A stretch of 64,000 bases of DNA from Lysinibacillus fusiformis (GTDB lineage Bacteria > Bacillota > Bacilli > Bacillales_A > Planococcaceae), in contig NZ_CP070490.1 in the NCBI RefSeq assembly GCF_016925635.1, positions 124,001 to 188,000 on the forward strand, given 5' to 3'. A model generated the notes under the pieces. It saw only the letters and a list, made by a program, of their open reading frames with translations, was not told the DNA's origin and did no database searches. This document shows, piece by piece, positions 8,806 through 18,061 of the stretch; position 1 is the first letter of the stretch; every line of letters starts with the position of its first letter. The position numbers and the translations under genes are program-made.

Positions 8806-9309
8806 TTGAAAAAATTCATAGTAGGATGGTTGGTGCTTCTTGTCTTAGCTGGATGTGGCACAACAAAAGACCATGTAAACAGTAAAGAGACGGCCACAAT
8901 TGAAGGATATGTGACAGCCGCTCAAGCAAGCAGCTTTCTCGTTGTAAGCAATGAACCTGTCCCTTCAAATGATTCCAACACACAATTTGTAGATGCACTA
9001 TGGGTAACAACAACCAAAACGTTAGAAATAGGGGATTATGTTCAAGTATGGGCGGATACGATTGATGAATCTTACCCTGGTCAAACAAAGACAGAGAAGA
9101 TTGAGGTTTTACCCACAACTGTGAAAAGCACGCTTTCTACAAAAGATATCATCATCCATGTAGCAAAAAAACTTGAACACAATCCCCTTATTACAAACAT
9201 AAACTATGATAGTAAAAAGAAAGAATGGACATTGTACTATTTTCCACGTACTGAAGGAACAGATCAATTGGTCCAGCTTACTATACAGGATCGACAACCA
9301 ATAGAATAA
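8806..9309 (+). CDS. DUF3221 (YobA-like) lipoprotein
   Basis: A 167-residue exported lipoprotein starting with TTG at 8806 behind AGAGGAGG. The signal peptide KKFIVGWLVLLVLAGC ends in the lipobox LAGC, so Cys17 would be lipidated. Residues 30-105 form a small beta domain (IEGYVTAAQASSFLVV, ALWVTT, GDYVQVW, ESYPGQT) with the YPGQ turn of DUF3221 proteins. It is transcribed alone, divergent from lepA. Function is unknown. Confidence 0.7.
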   Translation: MKKFIVGWLVLLVLAGCGTTKDHVNSKETATIEGYVTAAQASSFLVVSNEPVPSNDSNTQFVDALWVTTTKTLEIGDYVQVWADTIDESYPGQTKTEKIEVLPTTVKSTLSTKDIIIHVAKKLEHNPLITNINYDSKKKEWTLYYFPRTEGTDQLVQLTIQDRQPIE

Positions 9310-9384
9310 ATATAGGCAGAGCGAATAGTCTGAAGGTCAACTGTTTTGAAATCGTAACTCTCCAAGAAAAGATGTCAGATATAG

Positions 9385-9427
9385 AAAAAGTCAGCTACGC
9401 AGGTAAAACTGTGTATACTGACTTTTT
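9385..9427. terminator. Bidirectional terminator
   Basis: AAAAAGTCAG (9385-9394) pairs with CTGACTTTTT (9418-9427). It sits between the convergent DUF3221 and acyltransferase genes. Confidence 0.75.
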
Positions 9428-9434
9428 CTTTATT

Positions 9435-11330
9435 TTAATTGTTTAAGGATTGTTGAATGAGCTTTGTTAAAACTTCTACCCCTTTTTTCTCTAAATGTAC
9501 TCCGTCAGGGGCAAAGTATTCAGGGTGATTGATTGCAGCTGCATGCCAGTCAATTAGTGTGATTCGCTCATGTTCCTGTGCTTTTTGCAGTAAAGCTTCA
9601 TTCACTTTTGCTTCCCATGAACGCGGCACACGTGTATTCACTAAATAAATATCGGCATTTGAAAATGCTCCAAGGAGTGTATCCATTTGGTTAGTTGTAA
9701 AATAACCATTTGTCCCCAATTGTAGAATGACTGCATAATTAGGCTGATTAAAACTTGCATAATTTGGTGCAAGTTTGACAGCTTGCGAAACTTGTCGGCC
9801 TATTTTTCCATCGATTGTAATCGTCGGATACATAGTATGTAAGCTCGGTGCAATATCAATCATTAAGGAATCGCCAATCGCTAGTATGCCACGATAAAAT
9901 TCATCCTTTTCAGGCTCTGTCATTGTGTTATTTTCTTCTTGCTTAGGCGTTTCAATCTCCTGAACATCTTCTACTCCCTCTTCCTTGTTTGGAGAAGGCT
10001 TGTCGGTTGAGGTTTCAGCTTGTTTGTCATGCTTGTTCAGATCGGCTGTAGGCTCATCGCCATTAATTTTTATCGTTGTTGGAAACGTTTTAGATGGGTT
10101 TTGCTGACTTTCGCCTACTACGCCTGTTATTCCTGTGAAAAATACAAGCAGAAAAAGCGGAACCATAACTGTTGATATTTTTCGTGGAAAAGAAAGGCTT
10201 CCCCATTTATTTTTATTACAAACCAGATATTTTTGACAATAGACTCGGAATCCATCTTTCCGAATAGGCATCTCAATGAAGCGATAGGATAGCTCTGCAA
10301 TCAGCAAGATTAGTAAAAGCTGTAGGAAGATGCGCCAATAGGAGGGGTTCCCGATTTCATGAATGGGTGTCCCTAAAACCATGACAGGATAATGCCATAG
10401 ATAAATGCCGTAGGAACGAGAGCCTAGCCAACATAGTGGCTTCCATGCCAATATTTTTCCTAGTATGCTAACAGGATGACAAATACATGCAATCAAAACA
10501 GCAGCATTCAAGCAAAATAAAAACATACCCCCTCTATAAAGAAAGGACTGATACTCATCAACATACACTATGCTTACTAAAAAAATAGTAAGTGCAATGA
10601 AGCTCATAGTATTTAGTTTCTTCACATGGTTTGCTGATAATTTTTGAGAAGATAGTCTTTTCATTGGCCAAACAAGGGCTAGCCAACAGCCTATTAACAA
10701 TTCAAAACAGCGTGTGTCCGTCCCATAATAGACGCGACTTGGATCAGTACCTGGCTGATAGAGTATCGCCATTACGAACGCTGAACAAAGGGCGCCACAA
10801 AAGACGATGTATGCTAGTTTACTTTGTTTTTTAACAACAAAAAGCCCAATCATTAAAAGCAATGGCCAAATCAAATAAAACTGTTCTTCAATGGCTAATG
10901 ACCATAAATTTTTTAAAGGTGACGGAGAACCGAAACTATCAAAATAAGAGAGTTTATGAAAAATGAACCACCAGTTACTTGAATAAAAAATAGAGGACAA
11001 AGCATCCCCACGCAAAGTATGGAGAAGCTCTTTATGAAAGAGCATTGCCCAAACAAATGATGTAACAATCATAACGTAGGCTGCTGGAAGTAGCCTTCTC
11101 AATCGTCCGACCCAAAATTTCTTTAGGCTGACTGTTAATTGATTGCCCCTTAAAGGTAAAATGGTAGAGGTGATTAAATAGCCCGATAATACAAAAAAGA
11201 TATCTACTCCTAAAAAGCCACCTCTAGCCCAACTGAAGTTAAAATGATAAGCAATAACTGCTAATACGGCTAATGCTCGAATCCCGTCTAGTCCAGGAAT
11301 ATAACGATGATTTAATGACTTGCCTGACAT
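9435..11330 (-). CDS. OatA-like membrane acyltransferase with C-terminal SGNH domain
   Basis: A 631-residue protein of the acyltransferase-3 plus SGNH type. Residues 1-390 hold about ten membrane helices, starting YIPGLDGIRALAVLAVIAYH with the conserved His, and LGVDIFFVLSGYLI. A Pro/Glu-rich linker (about 410-480) leads to an extracellular SGNH esterase fold. The nucleophile motif GDS is at 486-488, GTNG near 539 and the Asp/His pair DGVH at 609-612. Relatives O-acetylate muramic acid in peptidoglycan and give lysozyme resistance; other members acylate other wall glycans. AAGGAAGG precedes the ATG. It is inserted between spoIIP and lepA, which lie close together in B. subtilis. Confidence 0.85.
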   Translation of the reverse strand: MSGKSLNHRYIPGLDGIRALAVLAVIAYHFNFSWARGGFLGVDIFFVLSGYLITSTILPLRGNQLTVSLKKFWVGRLRRLLPAAYVMIVTSFVWAMLFHKELLHTLRGDALSSIFYSSNWWFIFHKLSYFDSFGSPSPLKNLWSLAIEEQFYLIWPLLLMIGLFVVKKQSKLAYIVFCGALCSAFVMAILYQPGTDPSRVYYGTDTRCFELLIGCWLALVWPMKRLSSQKLSANHVKKLNTMSFIALTIFLVSIVYVDEYQSFLYRGGMFLFCLNAAVLIACICHPVSILGKILAWKPLCWLGSRSYGIYLWHYPVMVLGTPIHEIGNPSYWRIFLQLLLILLIAELSYRFIEMPIRKDGFRVYCQKYLVCNKNKWGSLSFPRKISTVMVPLFLLVFFTGITGVVGESQQNPSKTFPTTIKINGDEPTADLNKHDKQAETSTDKPSPNKEEGVEDVQEIETPKQEENNTMTEPEKDEFYRGILAIGDSLMIDIAPSLHTMYPTITIDGKIGRQVSQAVKLAPNYASFNQPNYAVILQLGTNGYFTTNQMDTLLGAFSNADIYLVNTRVPRSWEAKVNEALLQKAQEHERITLIDWHAAAINHPEYFAPDGVHLEKKGVEVLTKLIQQSLNN

Positions 11331-11414
11331 ACTATTCCTTCCTTCAATAATCTCTCAATTTCGTTTCGGTATAATGGTGTTGGTTTTTTTCTAGCTGTCC
11401 TGTGAGAAGTTAAT

Positions 11415-11573
11415 CTAAAAGTCGTCACGACCTCTGACAACCGCCTGAGGCTTTGGATAAATGATGTTAGTTACATCCTTATGCCACAAGAAGTAACGCT
11501 TTTTGATGCTATTCCCTTCTGCATCAAGATAAAACCTGTTGTCGCGTAATAGAACCTTTTGATTGAAAATCAT
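11415..11573 (-). CDS. 52-residue basic protein of unknown function
   Basis: A short frame starting at ATG 11573 with GAGAGGGG directly upstream. It reads MIFNQKVLLRDNRFYLDAEG and ends PQAVVRGRDDF. Charged and aromatic residues alternate, with no signal peptide or membrane helix. It lies 85 bases before the acyltransferase gene on the same strand, with no terminator seen between them, so the two may share a transcript. No family is recognised. Length and ribosome site favour a real gene, but it could be chance. Confidence 0.45.
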   Translation of the reverse strand: MIFNQKVLLRDNRFYLDAEGNSIKKRYFLWHKDVTNIIYPKPQAVVRGRDDF

Positions 11574-11882
11574 CCCCTCTCTATTATTTTTTGTTTGTTC
11601 ACTTATATGTTTGACGTTTGAAATACGATAAAAGTTTGAGAGAAAAATGAAACGTTATCACTTTTTGTCTTCTAAAAAATTCATATGTATGTTTGCTATT
11701 GACTTGAAAAGGCATTCCCAAAAATGGTATATACTTCAAAAGTAAACTTGCTTTACTTGCATATGCCTTCATTTAACGTTTTATCATGAAAATCGAGAGC
11801 CAACTTGAAAATTATAAGACAAGAATGAAGTGATGGAAAGACAAATAAAGAGAATTTTTTCTGGAAATTTTATTATCATACA
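11574..11882. other. AT-rich intergenic stretch without a supported gene
   Basis: This stretch lies between the small gene and the spoIIP terminator. No frame with a ribosome binding site, no strong hairpin and no known RNA motif is seen. It presumably carries the promoter for the minus-strand small gene and acyltransferase. Confidence 0.4.
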
Positions 11883-11923
11883 ATATTAAAAAAGTGAGCC
11901 TACAAGAGTCCCACTTTTTAATA
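11883..11923. terminator. Bidirectional terminator after spoIIP
   Basis: ATATTAAAAAAGTG pairs with CACTTTTTAATAT around a 15-base loop, beginning 9 bases beyond the spoIIP stop. Confidence 0.75.
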
Positions 11924-11931
11924 TGATTGGT

Positions 11932-12780
11932 TTATTTTTTTGAATCATTTACAAAAGCTTTTGATATGGCTTTACCTATGACAGCAATCGTACGATTAAC
12001 CTCTTCCTCTGTGTTGCCAATTCCGCCAATCTCAATAATCATCATTTGCTTTGCTAAATCTTGATTGTATCGTCCATCAACACCATCACCACTTTTAGAA
12101 ATAACCCCTTTAGAGATTTTTGGTACGATGGCATTTAATGTGGATGATAGACTTTCAGCATACGCTGTATTCCAGCGGTAATTGGCATGTTCTGCCCCAA
12201 CAACAATAGCGATTTTCGCATAGTTTTCCCCATTATATGAGATCGTTGTAAGATCATGTTTTAATGAGTCACGATGTAAATCAAGTATTAAATCATAATT
12301 ATTTGTTTCTAAATGCTTACTTAGGTAAGGCCTCATCACATTATAAGATTCGTGATATCCTTTACCTTCTTCTTGTAATTTCTTCATAATATCTACATCA
12401 AGAACATCCGTCTTTAAACCATTTACATTAAAATGATTCACAATCTTATCCTTCAGGCTCATAATATTGACCGTTTCATGAGAAGTCGCTACCTTACCAC
12501 TCACTGCTTTCACTATCGGTTCGTATGCTTCATGCGTATGAGTAAATAACACTAACACTTTAAATGGGTCCGGGTCTAGGGCTTGATCTGGTTCAGGCTC
12601 TTGCGTTTGTTCCAGTACACTTTGTTCAGCTAAATTGGTAGCGGCAAACACGACTTGCTTATCTTCTGATTGTTTGATCGGAGTCGATGCTTGCTTGTTG
12701 AACGGAAGTTGCCCAGCAATGACAGGTAATACGAAAAAGAACAATAATATACCAAATGACCATTGTAGTTTTTTTAGCAA
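11932..12780 (-). CDS. spoIIP: Stage II sporulation protein P (peptidoglycan hydrolase of engulfment)
   Basis: SpoIIP is the amidase and endopeptidase of the DMP complex (SpoIID-SpoIIM-SpoIIP), which thins septal peptidoglycan so the mother cell can engulf the forespore. One N-terminal membrane helix (LQWSFGILLFFFVLPVIAG) is followed by a Gln/Pro-rich linker and the catalytic domain. That domain shows LFTHTHEAY, LDLHRDS and MIIEIGGIGN, the expected metal-binding positions of SpoIIP amidases. It is about 282 residues, shorter than the B. subtilis protein. TTG at 12780 has AGGAGG 8 bases before it; GTG at 12786 is the alternative. It follows gpr, as in B. subtilis. Confidence 0.92.
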   Translation of the reverse strand: MLKKLQWSFGILLFFFVLPVIAGQLPFNKQASTPIKQSEDKQVVFAATNLAEQSVLEQTQEPEPDQALDPDPFKVLVLFTHTHEAYEPIVKAVSGKVATSHETVNIMSLKDKIVNHFNVNGLKTDVLDVDIMKKLQEEGKGYHESYNVMRPYLSKHLETNNYDLILDLHRDSLKHDLTTISYNGENYAKIAIVVGAEHANYRWNTAYAESLSSTLNAIVPKISKGVISKSGDGVDGRYNQDLAKQMMIIEIGGIGNTEEEVNRTIAVIGKAISKAFVNDSKK

Positions 12781-12906
12781 AGTCACACCCTCCTCCCCAT
12801 ATCGTATGGAGGGGGGGTGTTAATTAGAACGAAAATAATTTTCTTGTTTTACGCATAAATAAGCGTGTTTTAGAAGGACTTTTATAAGCATTGTTTTTTG
12901 ATTTTT

Positions 12907-13923
12907 TTATAAATCACTTGCCCAATCCATTAGCATAGAAGCCACTAATTTTGCATAGCGATCAATCCAATAGTCTGCTTCTTTTGGTGTCACCATTAAT
13001 TGGGTGTGGGAGCCAGCGAAGGTTTCCTCAAACAGCTGCTGCCGTTCCTCTTTTGTCCATGTCGCCCATTCTCCAAAAATAGGTTGTACTAACGTCATAT
13101 CCAGTTCCTTGTTGATATCTGGTTGCCACGAGGATAAGGAAAGCTTCGATGACGGTTTACCGCGTTCAGCCACACGGGCAGCTATCGAACGAAGCATTGT
13201 TTCTACCGCATCCGCAATTAATACGGGTGCATCTACTACTGTCGGTATACCAATCGCTGTTACTGGAATGCCAAGCATCTCATAAGAAATTTCTTGCCGT
13301 TGGTTGCCAACCCCTGAACCTGGGTGTATACCCGTGTCAGTTAATTGAATCGTTTTACAGAGTCGATTACTCGCTCTTGTTGCAAGTGCATCCACTACAA
13401 TGATCAATTTCGGTTGTAGACGCTCTGCAATAGCAGCCACAAACTCTCCTGTTTCGTAGCCTGTTTGTCCTGTTACACCAGGAGCATACATAACAAATTT
13501 TTCATCAATGACATCTAAACTATGCAGATGGTCAATTAAATAGGGACCTATTGCATCCGGTGTAATGGTACGATTTCCTAAACCAACTATTAAAATTTTA
13601 TCGTTTTCTTGCCAAGCAAGATCAGCATGCATTTTTTTGAAATTTACAAGCAATTCTTGCTCAAGTTGTGCAAAACCTTCTTGATCTTCTAATGTCAGCG
13701 TCGGGACAGAAAGTGTAATATACTGCCCTTCTTTTTTACCAATTTGTTTTTCCCCTTCAGCGTCTACAAGAACATCTGTAATTTTTACTCTACCAGCATT
13801 CCGATCTTCAATTTGAATGCCACTTGATTGTTCAAGCTTTTCTTTTTGCTCTTTCGTCTGATGGACAACTACCTCTTCTGATTCATCGATTAAATCTGTT
13901 CGTTGCCAATTAAAATTTTGCAT
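12907..13923 (-). CDS. gpr: Germination protease GPR
   Basis: GPR degrades small acid-soluble spore proteins during germination. It is made as a zymogen in the forespore and cleaved near its N-terminus late in sporulation. ATG at 13923 (MQNFNWQRTDLID) has GAGGTGA upstream; an in-frame start ten codons earlier lacks a ribosome site. The propeptide and N-terminal region through VVHQ, the core ILIVGLGNRTITPDAIGP and APGVTGQTGYET, and GIHPGSGVGNQR mark an A25 family member. The length of 338 residues is normal. The gene is divergent from rpsT and upstream of spoIIP. Confidence 0.95.
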   Translation of the reverse strand: MQNFNWQRTDLIDESEEVVVHQTKEQKEKLEQSSGIQIEDRNAGRVKITDVLVDAEGEKQIGKKEGQYITLSVPTLTLEDQEGFAQLEQELLVNFKKMHADLAWQENDKILIVGLGNRTITPDAIGPYLIDHLHSLDVIDEKFVMYAPGVTGQTGYETGEFVAAIAERLQPKLIIVVDALATRASNRLCKTIQLTDTGIHPGSGVGNQRQEISYEMLGIPVTAIGIPTVVDAPVLIADAVETMLRSIAARVAERGKPSSKLSLSSWQPDINKELDMTLVQPIFGEWATWTKEERQQLFEETFAGSHTQLMVTPKEADYWIDRYAKLVASMLMDWASDL

Positions 13924-14086
13924 ACAGTTCACCTCAAGCTGTAGTTTGTTCAAACTGTCAAGTAAATATTCTTTGCATTTATCTATTGCAATTTGGCCAA
14001 GCGTTTGTTAAAATGATTTTTGTTGTATTGACACAAGAAATCAATGAGAAGATATCATCTCGTACCTAATTTAGGAGGTGAAATAT

Positions 14087-14335
14087 ATGCCAAACATTAA
14101 ATCTGCGATTAAACGCGTAAAAGTTAACGAAAAAGCTAACATTGCTAATTCTCAAGCTAAATCTGCAATGCGTACTACAGTGAAAAAAGCTGAAAACGCT
14201 GTTGCTGCCAACGCTGAAAACAAACAAGAACTTTTACAAGCAGCTTTCAAATCTTTAGATAAAGCAGCTTCAAAAGGACTTATCCACAAAAACGCGGCGG
14301 CTCGTAAAAAGTCTCGCCTTGCTAAAAAAGCGTAA
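14087..14335 (+). CDS. rpsT: 30S ribosomal protein S20
   Basis: Primary 16S rRNA-binding protein of the small subunit. It has 82 residues, very rich in Lys and Ala: [20 protein letters not shown] at the start and [17 protein letters not shown] at the end. The ATG at 14087 has GGAGGTG 6 bases before it; an in-frame GTG overlaps that ribosome site and is rejected. It is divergent from gpr and convergent with holA, as in other Bacillaceae. Confidence 0.98.
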   Translation: MPNIKSAIKRVKVNEKANIANSQAKSAMRTTVKKAENAVAANAENKQELLQAAFKSLDKAASKGLIHKNAAARKKSRLAKKA

Positions 14336-14344
14336 TTGTTTAAA

Positions 14345-14380
14345 GGATCAGGTACTCTATTAGGAGTAGCTGATCTTTTT
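14345..14380 (+). terminator. rpsT terminator
   Basis: GATCAGGTACTC pairs with GGAGTAGCTGATC around TATTA, followed by five T, just after the rpsT stop. Confidence 0.85.
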
Positions 14381-14430
14381 AATTTTATAGAGAACTTAAA
14401 AAGCTGCCCCATATTGGACAGCTTTCTTTG

Positions 14431-15441
14431 TTATAGTTGGCGCAATAAAAATAGCTCTAAATAGCGCTCTCGATTCCCACCAGTCGATTTTAGCTGTAAA
14501 TCAACTTCCGCTAATTGATATAATGCTCGCAGCAAATTTTCTTCTGACGGGCGATGACGTTGCTCAATCATAAGTTTGACGCGATATGGATGAATTTTTA
14601 GATTTTTAGCGATTTGCTGTGGATGATATCCTTTCTTTAACAAATAAAAGACATTTGACATGGTACGAACATTGGATGCGAGCAAGCCCACTAACATAAT
14701 AGGCTCTTGTTTTTGTCGTAATAAATCATGATAGATGGACAAGGCTCCGACAGAATCATTAAACAGATAAGCATTGAGCATTTTAAAGGCATCTTGCTCC
14801 AATGTTTTTGCCACCAAATCCTCCACTAACGAAGTTGTAATTTCGCCACCTTCACCTAAATAAAGGGTTAGCTTGTCAATTTCCATCTGTAATTGTAGCA
14901 TGTTGGCTCCGACCATCGAAACAAGCAGTTCAATAGCATCTTGTGCAATGCTATTACTCTTTGCCTTGACAATGCCCTGAATCCAGACGGCTAAATCCTG
15001 CTCTTTTGGTGTCTCAGCTTGTACAAATAATGCATGCTCCTTCATCATTTTGGTCACTTTTTTGCGTTCATCTAATTTTTCATAAGGAGCAATAAAAACC
15101 GTTACGGAGAAATCAGACGGATTCGACAGCCATGTTTCCAATCGTTTCACATCATGATCGATTTTTTCCTTCCCTTTCTCGGTGGCCTTTAAAAACGAAG
15201 CGTTTTTAGCAATAATGAGCTTACGTTCTGAGAAAAAAGGAATGGTATCTGCTTCATCCATGACCGCATCTACTGGCACTTCCTCTAAGTCAAATGTGGT
15301 CATCTCCAGATCTTCTTCTGGACCCATAGCCTCTTTTAAGCGTTTAATGGTTTCATCTATAAAATAGCTTTCTTCACCAACAAGCAAATATACTGGTGCA
15401 AGCTCACCTTTTTTTATTGTATTCCAAACCGTTGAAATCAT
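14431..15441 (-). CDS. holA: DNA polymerase III subunit delta
   Basis: The delta subunit opens the beta sliding clamp within the clamp loader. It is a 336-residue AAA+-like protein with the HolA start VYLLVGEESYFIDETIKRL, a degenerate P-loop region, and the C-terminal collar domain with GGNRERYLELFLLRQL. ATG at 15441 has GGAGGGG upstream; longer frames lack a ribosome site. It lies beyond comEC and yqzM and converges on rpsT, the usual Bacillus order. Confidence 0.95.
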   Translation of the reverse strand: MISTVWNTIKKGELAPVYLLVGEESYFIDETIKRLKEAMGPEEDLEMTTFDLEEVPVDAVMDEADTIPFFSERKLIIAKNASFLKATEKGKEKIDHDVKRLETWLSNPSDFSVTVFIAPYEKLDERKKVTKMMKEHALFVQAETPKEQDLAVWIQGIVKAKSNSIAQDAIELLVSMVGANMLQLQMEIDKLTLYLGEGGEITTSLVEDLVAKTLEQDAFKMLNAYLFNDSVGALSIYHDLLRQKQEPIMLVGLLASNVRTMSNVFYLLKKGYHPQQIAKNLKIHPYRVKLMIEQRHRPSEENLLRALYQLAEVDLQLKSTGGNRERYLELFLLRQL

Positions 15442-15606
15442 AATTTCCCCTCCATCTAGCAATACTATTAGTATACATGATTTTATAGCCATTTGTGTCT
15501 TTGACCGAATTGTGTCGATTCCTTGCCAGACGGGGAAATCACCTTTTGGATATAGCTTTTATGACCATGTTGTCTTATAATAAATAACAGAATTGGAGGG
15601 ATAACA

Positions 15607-15744
15607 ATGAATCCATTTGAAGGAAAGAACATACAATGTCGACGTAACGATGCCATCGATTCTGGTGTTGGTTTCGGTGTATCATTTGGCGTTTTCACAA
15701 TTATGTTTATTATTGCAACTATAGTAGAATTCGTATCACAGTAA
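15607..15744 (+). CDS. yqzM: YqzM family small membrane protein
   Basis: A 45-residue protein starting at ATG 15607 behind TTGGAGGGATAAC. NIQCRRNDAIDSGVGFGVSF is followed by a membrane helix, FTIMFIIATIVEFVS. It matches the YqzM pattern (KRNDAIDSGVGF) found between comEC and holA in B. subtilis. It is on the opposite strand from both neighbours and ends at a shared terminator. Function is unknown. Its position and the conserved DSGVGF motif make the call firm despite the size. Confidence 0.9.
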   Translation: MNPFEGKNIQCRRNDAIDSGVGFGVSFGVFTIMFIIATIVEFVSQ

Positions 15745-15760
15745 TTGGACTTATGCAGGA

Positions 15761-15792
15761 AAAGGGCCTTGGTCATTGGACAAGGCCTTTTT
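15761..15792. terminator. Bidirectional terminator between yqzM and comEC
   Basis: GGCCTTG (15765-15771) pairs with CAAGGCC (15781-15787), flanked by A and T runs. It overlaps the comEC stop. Confidence 0.9.
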
Positions 15793-18047
15793 CATTTACT
15801 GACTGACCAGCGATTATCCCAAATACGTATTTCGATTGTTCCATCCAATCCTGTTGTCCATGTCGCTAAATTTCGACTGACAAAACGTTCTACTACTTCT
15901 TCATGTGGATGACCATAGCGATTATGGAGACCTGCACTAAAAACTGTTAATTGGGGCTGTAGCAGCTCAACAAAGGCTTCTATGCTCGATGTCTTACTCC
16001 CATGATGTCCTGCCTTCAGCAATGTGAGATTGGTCAATAAAGGCCCATAGCGCTTGATCAGCTGTTGTTCACCATATTGCTCCAAATCCCCTGTAAACAA
16101 CGCTGTAAATGCCTTTTGTCGCATGTACAGGACAAGGGAGTCATCATTTCCCTCATAAAAGGTGTCATTAGGCCATAAGTAATAAAAATCTGTCACTCCT
16201 ACACGCCACGCATTCCCCTTTATCTTTTCTTTAATAGGAATATTTCGCTTGTTTGCTTCTTGCAATAAATCATTCATTAAAGGCTCATTCAATGAACCAG
16301 GTGTAACGTGTATTTCCTTCATGTTAATCTCTTGTAATACTTCCTCTGCTCCTTCAATATGATCTGCGTCCGCATGCGAGGCTATAAAAATATCAATGGT
16401 TCGTATGCCCTTACCTTTTAAAAATGGCACGACAACTTGCTTTCCAACCTCATAAGGACGATCTGTTTTTTTCCATGACTCCTGCTCAAAGCGTAATACG
16501 CCTCCTGCATCTATAACATAGACTGCCCGCCTAAATGGCAATTCAATGACGATACTGTCTCCTTGTCCTGCATTTAAAAAGGTGATCTTCGTTTCGTTAT
16601 ACAACATGGGTGACAGATGAACCCAAATAGCGGGGATGACAAGGACCATAATAGCTTTCCTGAAACGTCTTATTTCCAAGTAATAGAAGCTTGCTAAAAC
16701 ACTTAGCATCGCAACGCAGCTCAGCCAACTAGATGGTTTACCTGGTGACCATAATTGCCAAGGAAGCGCCTGCATATAAAAGATCATTTCGGTCAGCCAA
16801 TTACGCAGTGGTTCATAGCCAGCAAATAGCACGTTGGCAAGTGGTAAGGAAAGATAGGATAGCACAAAGGCTACAATGTTAAAGGGTAATATAACAAAGG
16901 AAAACAGTGAAACAAAAACAATATTGACAAAAAACGAGGATATAGATAACTCATAAAAATGATGAAGTAGTAGTGGGTAAACGAGCAATTGGCACACGAA
17001 TGTGATAAAAAAAGAACGACTGAGCCAATTCCTCGTCTGCTTGAAAATGATACTGGAATAAATAAGACTAGCAGCTGCTAAATAGGACAGTTGGAAACCA
17101 ATTTGAAAAATAATACCTGGCTCAAGCAAAACAAAGCCTATAAAGCTAATCGCTAGTGCATCATCCATCGATATACCCCACTTAAAAAAGCGCAATAACA
17201 TCATTAATTCAACTACAGAAACTGCACGCCATACGGAAGGTGCACCACCTGCGATCACTCCATAAACGGGTAAGAGGATCAATAGCACTACAGTAGCCAT
17301 TTCTTTGCGAACGCTTATTCTAAGTAACCCTTCAAAAAATAGCCAAGACACCAGCGCGACATGTAACCCGGAAATCGCAAATAAATGGGTGATACCGAGC
17401 TTTTGATAGGCTCGCTGCAGTTCATCCTCCATCTGATCTTGTACCCCTATTAGAAGTGCTTGTGCCTCTGCTACAAGGGATTTTGGAAAGGTCCTCTCTA
17501 TATGCTTTTTCATACCGTGTCTTACTTCAGCAAGAAGGGTGAAAAAGGAGGCACGTTTTCCTACATAACGCCAATTTGCGATTTCAACAACGCCTGTTGC
17601 TCCTTTGCTCGTTAAATAATTGGACATGGAAAAGGCATAGGCATGCGCAGGAGAAGAGGGTGTCACAAGTTCACCTTTAGCAACATACGTCATTCCCGAT
17701 AATGAGGTATGTTCATAAAAATTTTTCTCTTGTTCCGAAGAAAACGTATAAACAACGTAAAGCTTTTGGCCATTTGTTGTTGTAGCAAACCCACGGAGTT
17801 TTTGCCCGTTTATTTTATAGTCATTTGACCAAGTTAAAGGGAAATTTGACGGTAAAGGGGGAGGTTCCGTCAGTTGATTGATAGAAAGGAAAAAATAAGC
17901 TAGTAGACCACTAGTTAGCACAAAAATTGCAAGAAAACGTGACTCACCTTTTATGATGAGCCACAGGGCTAGTAGCAGTAAAAAAATGAGTAGCCATACT
18001 GATTTATGTGCCGCAATAGCAGCTACAAGTACAGCAAGTGCTACCAT
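15792..18047 (-). CDS. comEC: DNA internalization competence protein ComEC/Rec2
   Basis: ComEC forms the membrane channel that carries single-stranded transforming DNA into the cell. N-terminal membrane helices and an OB-like DUF4131 region (about 60-165) are followed by the competence domain with ITHLFAISGLHVALVSW (219-235) and about eight more helices. A C-terminal metallo-beta-lactamase domain starts with FLNAGQGDS (490-498). It keeps the metal motif SHADADH at 557-563 and GHHGSKTS at 680, so the nuclease-like site looks intact. The length of 751 residues is normal. The ATG at 18047 has no clear ribosome site and lies 14 bases after comEB, so translational coupling is likely. Confidence 0.95.
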   Translation of the reverse strand: MVALAVLVAAIAAHKSVWLLIFLLLLALWLIIKGESRFLAIFVLTSGLLAYFFLSINQLTEPPPLPSNFPLTWSNDYKINGQKLRGFATTTNGQKLYVVYTFSSEQEKNFYEHTSLSGMTYVAKGELVTPSSPAHAYAFSMSNYLTSKGATGVVEIANWRYVGKRASFFTLLAEVRHGMKKHIERTFPKSLVAEAQALLIGVQDQMEDELQRAYQKLGITHLFAISGLHVALVSWLFFEGLLRISVRKEMATVVLLILLPVYGVIAGGAPSVWRAVSVVELMMLLRFFKWGISMDDALAISFIGFVLLEPGIIFQIGFQLSYLAAASLIYSSIIFKQTRNWLSRSFFITFVCQLLVYPLLLHHFYELSISSFFVNIVFVSLFSFVILPFNIVAFVLSYLSLPLANVLFAGYEPLRNWLTEMIFYMQALPWQLWSPGKPSSWLSCVAMLSVLASFYYLEIRRFRKAIMVLVIPAIWVHLSPMLYNETKITFLNAGQGDSIVIELPFRRAVYVIDAGGVLRFEQESWKKTDRPYEVGKQVVVPFLKGKGIRTIDIFIASHADADHIEGAEEVLQEINMKEIHVTPGSLNEPLMNDLLQEANKRNIPIKEKIKGNAWRVGVTDFYYLWPNDTFYEGNDDSLVLYMRQKAFTALFTGDLEQYGEQQLIKRYGPLLTNLTLLKAGHHGSKTSSIEAFVELLQPQLTVFSAGLHNRYGHPHEEVVERFVSRNLATWTTGLDGTIEIRIWDNRWSVSK

Positions 18048-18061
18048 GATCCATCTATGCT

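Noticed and set aside
15483-15776. 97-codon minus-strand frame
   Set aside because: It covers yqzM on the opposite strand, which has a ribosome site and a known family pattern, and it crosses a terminator.
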